From: Brugia malayi | Taxonomy: Eukaryota > Nematoda > Chromadorea > Rhabditida > Onchocercidae | Assembly (NCBI RefSeq): GCF_000002995.4 | Contig: NW_025062476.1 | Coordinates: 1,371,501 to 1,435,500, forward strand | DNA length: 64,000 bases | Direction of reading: 5' to 3' | In this document: positions 62,293 through 64,000 of the stretch, in pieces | Position numbering within the stretch: position 1 is the first letter of the stretch | Layout of the letters: each line of letters begins with the position of its first letter | The notes under the pieces: generated by a model | Seen by the model: the letters and a program-made list of their open reading frames with translations, nothing else | Databases searched by the model: none | What the model was told of the DNA's origin: nothing | Made by a program: the position numbers and the translations under genes

Positions 62293-64000
62293 ATGTTCTT
62301 CAATATATTTATGACACCAATCATTTGGTTCAATCTTCTACTATGCATCGTTTCTGATAATGAAACTTCCAATCTACCTAATTTCGACCCTTTTTCTGGC
62401 ATCTCAGATAGCCTTGATATCTTCGATTACAACAATTTTGAGCCATTGTTTAGCTCAGAATTTCCATCCGATCCTTCGCAGTTCATTAATTTCGCTCAGT
62501 TGAGTGAAACTGAGGATATAAGCAGTGAAGAATCGAAATCTGAAACTAATCAGATCACAAATTCTCCTCATCTTGGCTTTTCCGATATCTATGATCCCTT
62601 TGGCCACACTAATTTGGAGTTATCACTTAGCTCAGATATGGACTCATACAGGAATGTGTGGAGAGATGCTAACGAAGAATTAAAAACGGGTGATGATAAC
62701 GTGCGATATCCTTCCATTAGAGGTGAGACTTTTGCTTTAGATATATGAAAAGATAAACACAACTTCTTGTAATTTGAGTTATTTAGATGCTCAAAATGAA
62801 ACTTCTTCCTCACTTAATCTCGACAGTGATGATATTATCACATATATGCACTTACCTGGCTCACAACAAAGTGCCATTTTTCACCAACTTGCTCTTTCCT
62901 CAGATGACACTTCCAGTCAAAGCGCAACTGGTGAACAGAGCAACATCGACAATAAGTACTCAGATTACTTGAATATCCTCGATTACAAGGAAAATGCCTA
63001 TAAAGAATCAGAAACAGGTAATGACACATTGCATAACAACTTTTCGTTCTAATTGTTCTTTGCTTTCATTATTCGCATGAAATTGAAGAGGTGACATTCA
63101 AAGTATGACTTTGGCTTCAAAATATGAGAAGGTAAGTAAAGAACTACCTTTTACCTAAGTTATTCAAAATGCAATGTGATATTTTTTTATAGCGATGATA
63201 TTTATATGATTTCTCACATTATTTAAGTGCCAAATGGTGTAATGGACTACTGATTGCAAAATGCTTTGACAAGAATTTTTCAGATAAGAAAAATTATACT
63301 TGTCATTATCGCGGGTGTACTGTAACCACGAAAAATCACAAAGAATATCTAACACATAGGAAAACACACAGTCAGCCCTTCATCTATGAATGCAAAGTGT
63401 CCGGTTGTGGACGAATATTTGACCATGAATCATCATTTTACAATCACATACAGACGCATGAACCTCGTCCTCAGTGCAAGGATTGTGGCAAATTCCTCGT
63501 CAATAGGAATGCACTACGAAAACACAAGTGGCTCTGCGAAACAAAATCTCGTTAGTTTGCAAATTTAACAGAACACATATATCAACCTGAAATGGAATAC
63601 GCTTAAAATGTGCTATGATTTGTGAGCGATGAGACAAATGAAAAACTTACAAAACAAACGAAAAACTTACAATTACACTTTTTGTTCAATTATAAGTGAA
63701 GGTAATTGTACAGCTTTTTGTGATCTAAATTATTTGAAACGAGATGTGGTAAGATTATTTCATAGCAGCAATATTTTTATGGTTTATCAGACTACTTAAT
63801 TAGCTGCTAAACACCATAATAAAATATCAATTCAGACGAACGAAGGTATGAATGCCTTTATCCCGGATGTGCTACGGTTACGAAAAGTTATAAAGAATAT
63901 GTAGCACATAGGAAAGTACACGGTCAACCTTTCATCTATGAATGCAGAGTGCCTGGTTGTGGACGGACATTCAACCATGATTCAACACTTTATTATCATA
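62293..64000 (+). CDS. G10: zinc-finger family gene, cut by the window end
   Basis: Exons 62293-62722, 62787-63017, cassette 63284-63550 and a second cassette from 63836 that runs off the window at 64000. Exon 1 is intermediate in type: the leader ends CIVSDNE, and SDSLDIFDYNNFEPLF is of the G2 kind on a G1-like backbone. Intron 1 is 64 bp. Exon 2 has the 9-nt deletion seen in G3. The first cassette resembles G2 (helices NHKEYLT, HESSFYN, NRNALRK) and ends at C|GTTAGT. The second starts with the ACGAACG class boundary after ATTCAG and retains the ligands of fingers 1 and 2 as far as visible. It follows a long diverged spacer and not the usual D spacer, so it is probably an older neighbour. 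Confidence 0.72.

Overview
This window is AT-rich eukaryotic DNA, almost entirely occupied by one expanding, rearranging multigene family. The genes have short GT-AG introns (the first is 63 or 64 bp) with compact TTTTCAG or TTTAG acceptors and no long polypyrimidine tract. That, with the base composition, fits an invertebrate and most resembles a nematode, but nothing here fixes the species. I saw no bacterial genes, rRNA, tRNA, CRISPR array or recognisable transposase or reverse transcriptase.

Ten gene copies (called G1 to G10) share one plan. Exon 1 encodes a hydrophobic, signal-peptide-like N-terminus followed by an acidic, Ser/Glu/Asp/Phe-rich region. Exon 2 encodes a polar Ser/Asn/Gln-rich segment. 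After that come two to four cassette exons, each encoding three zinc fingers (C2H2, C2H2, C2HC). Every intact cassette starts in phase 1 and ends at a candidate donor (C|GTTAGT, or A|GTATGT in three copies) with an in-frame stop just after the exon/intron boundary. Any number of cassettes can therefore be joined in frame, and the last one terminates itself. Spliced products would be about 485 to 587 residues with 9 to 12 finger positions.

Layout, with > for plus and < for minus: H spacer (1-4750), G1>, T spacer, G2<, H, G3>, D spacer, G4>, T, G5<, H, G6>, D, G7>, T, G8<, H, G9>, diverged D-like spacer, G10> (cut by the window end). H spacers (about 4.8-5.5 kb) separate divergent gene starts, T spacers (about 3.1 kb) separate convergent gene ends, and D spacers (about 2.5 kb) separate tandem genes. 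The H-gene-D-gene-T-gene block occurs from 12844 to 32093 and again from 32094 to 49721. A shortened form (H-gene-T-gene) occupies 1-12843 and a third block begins at 49722. Copies of H, T and D are almost identical by eye. The left edge falls about 64 bp upstream of where another minus-strand gene should start.

The copies are mosaics of each other, which points to repeated unequal exchange, gene conversion and inversion. Each gene is followed by a decayed extra cassette. The most interesting reading is a diversifying family of possibly secreted, modular DNA-binding proteins: a signal-peptide-like leader, an acidic activation-domain-like region and an exon-encoded finger array that changes in number and in helix residues. 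Secretion and DNA binding are inferences from the sequence and are not demonstrated.
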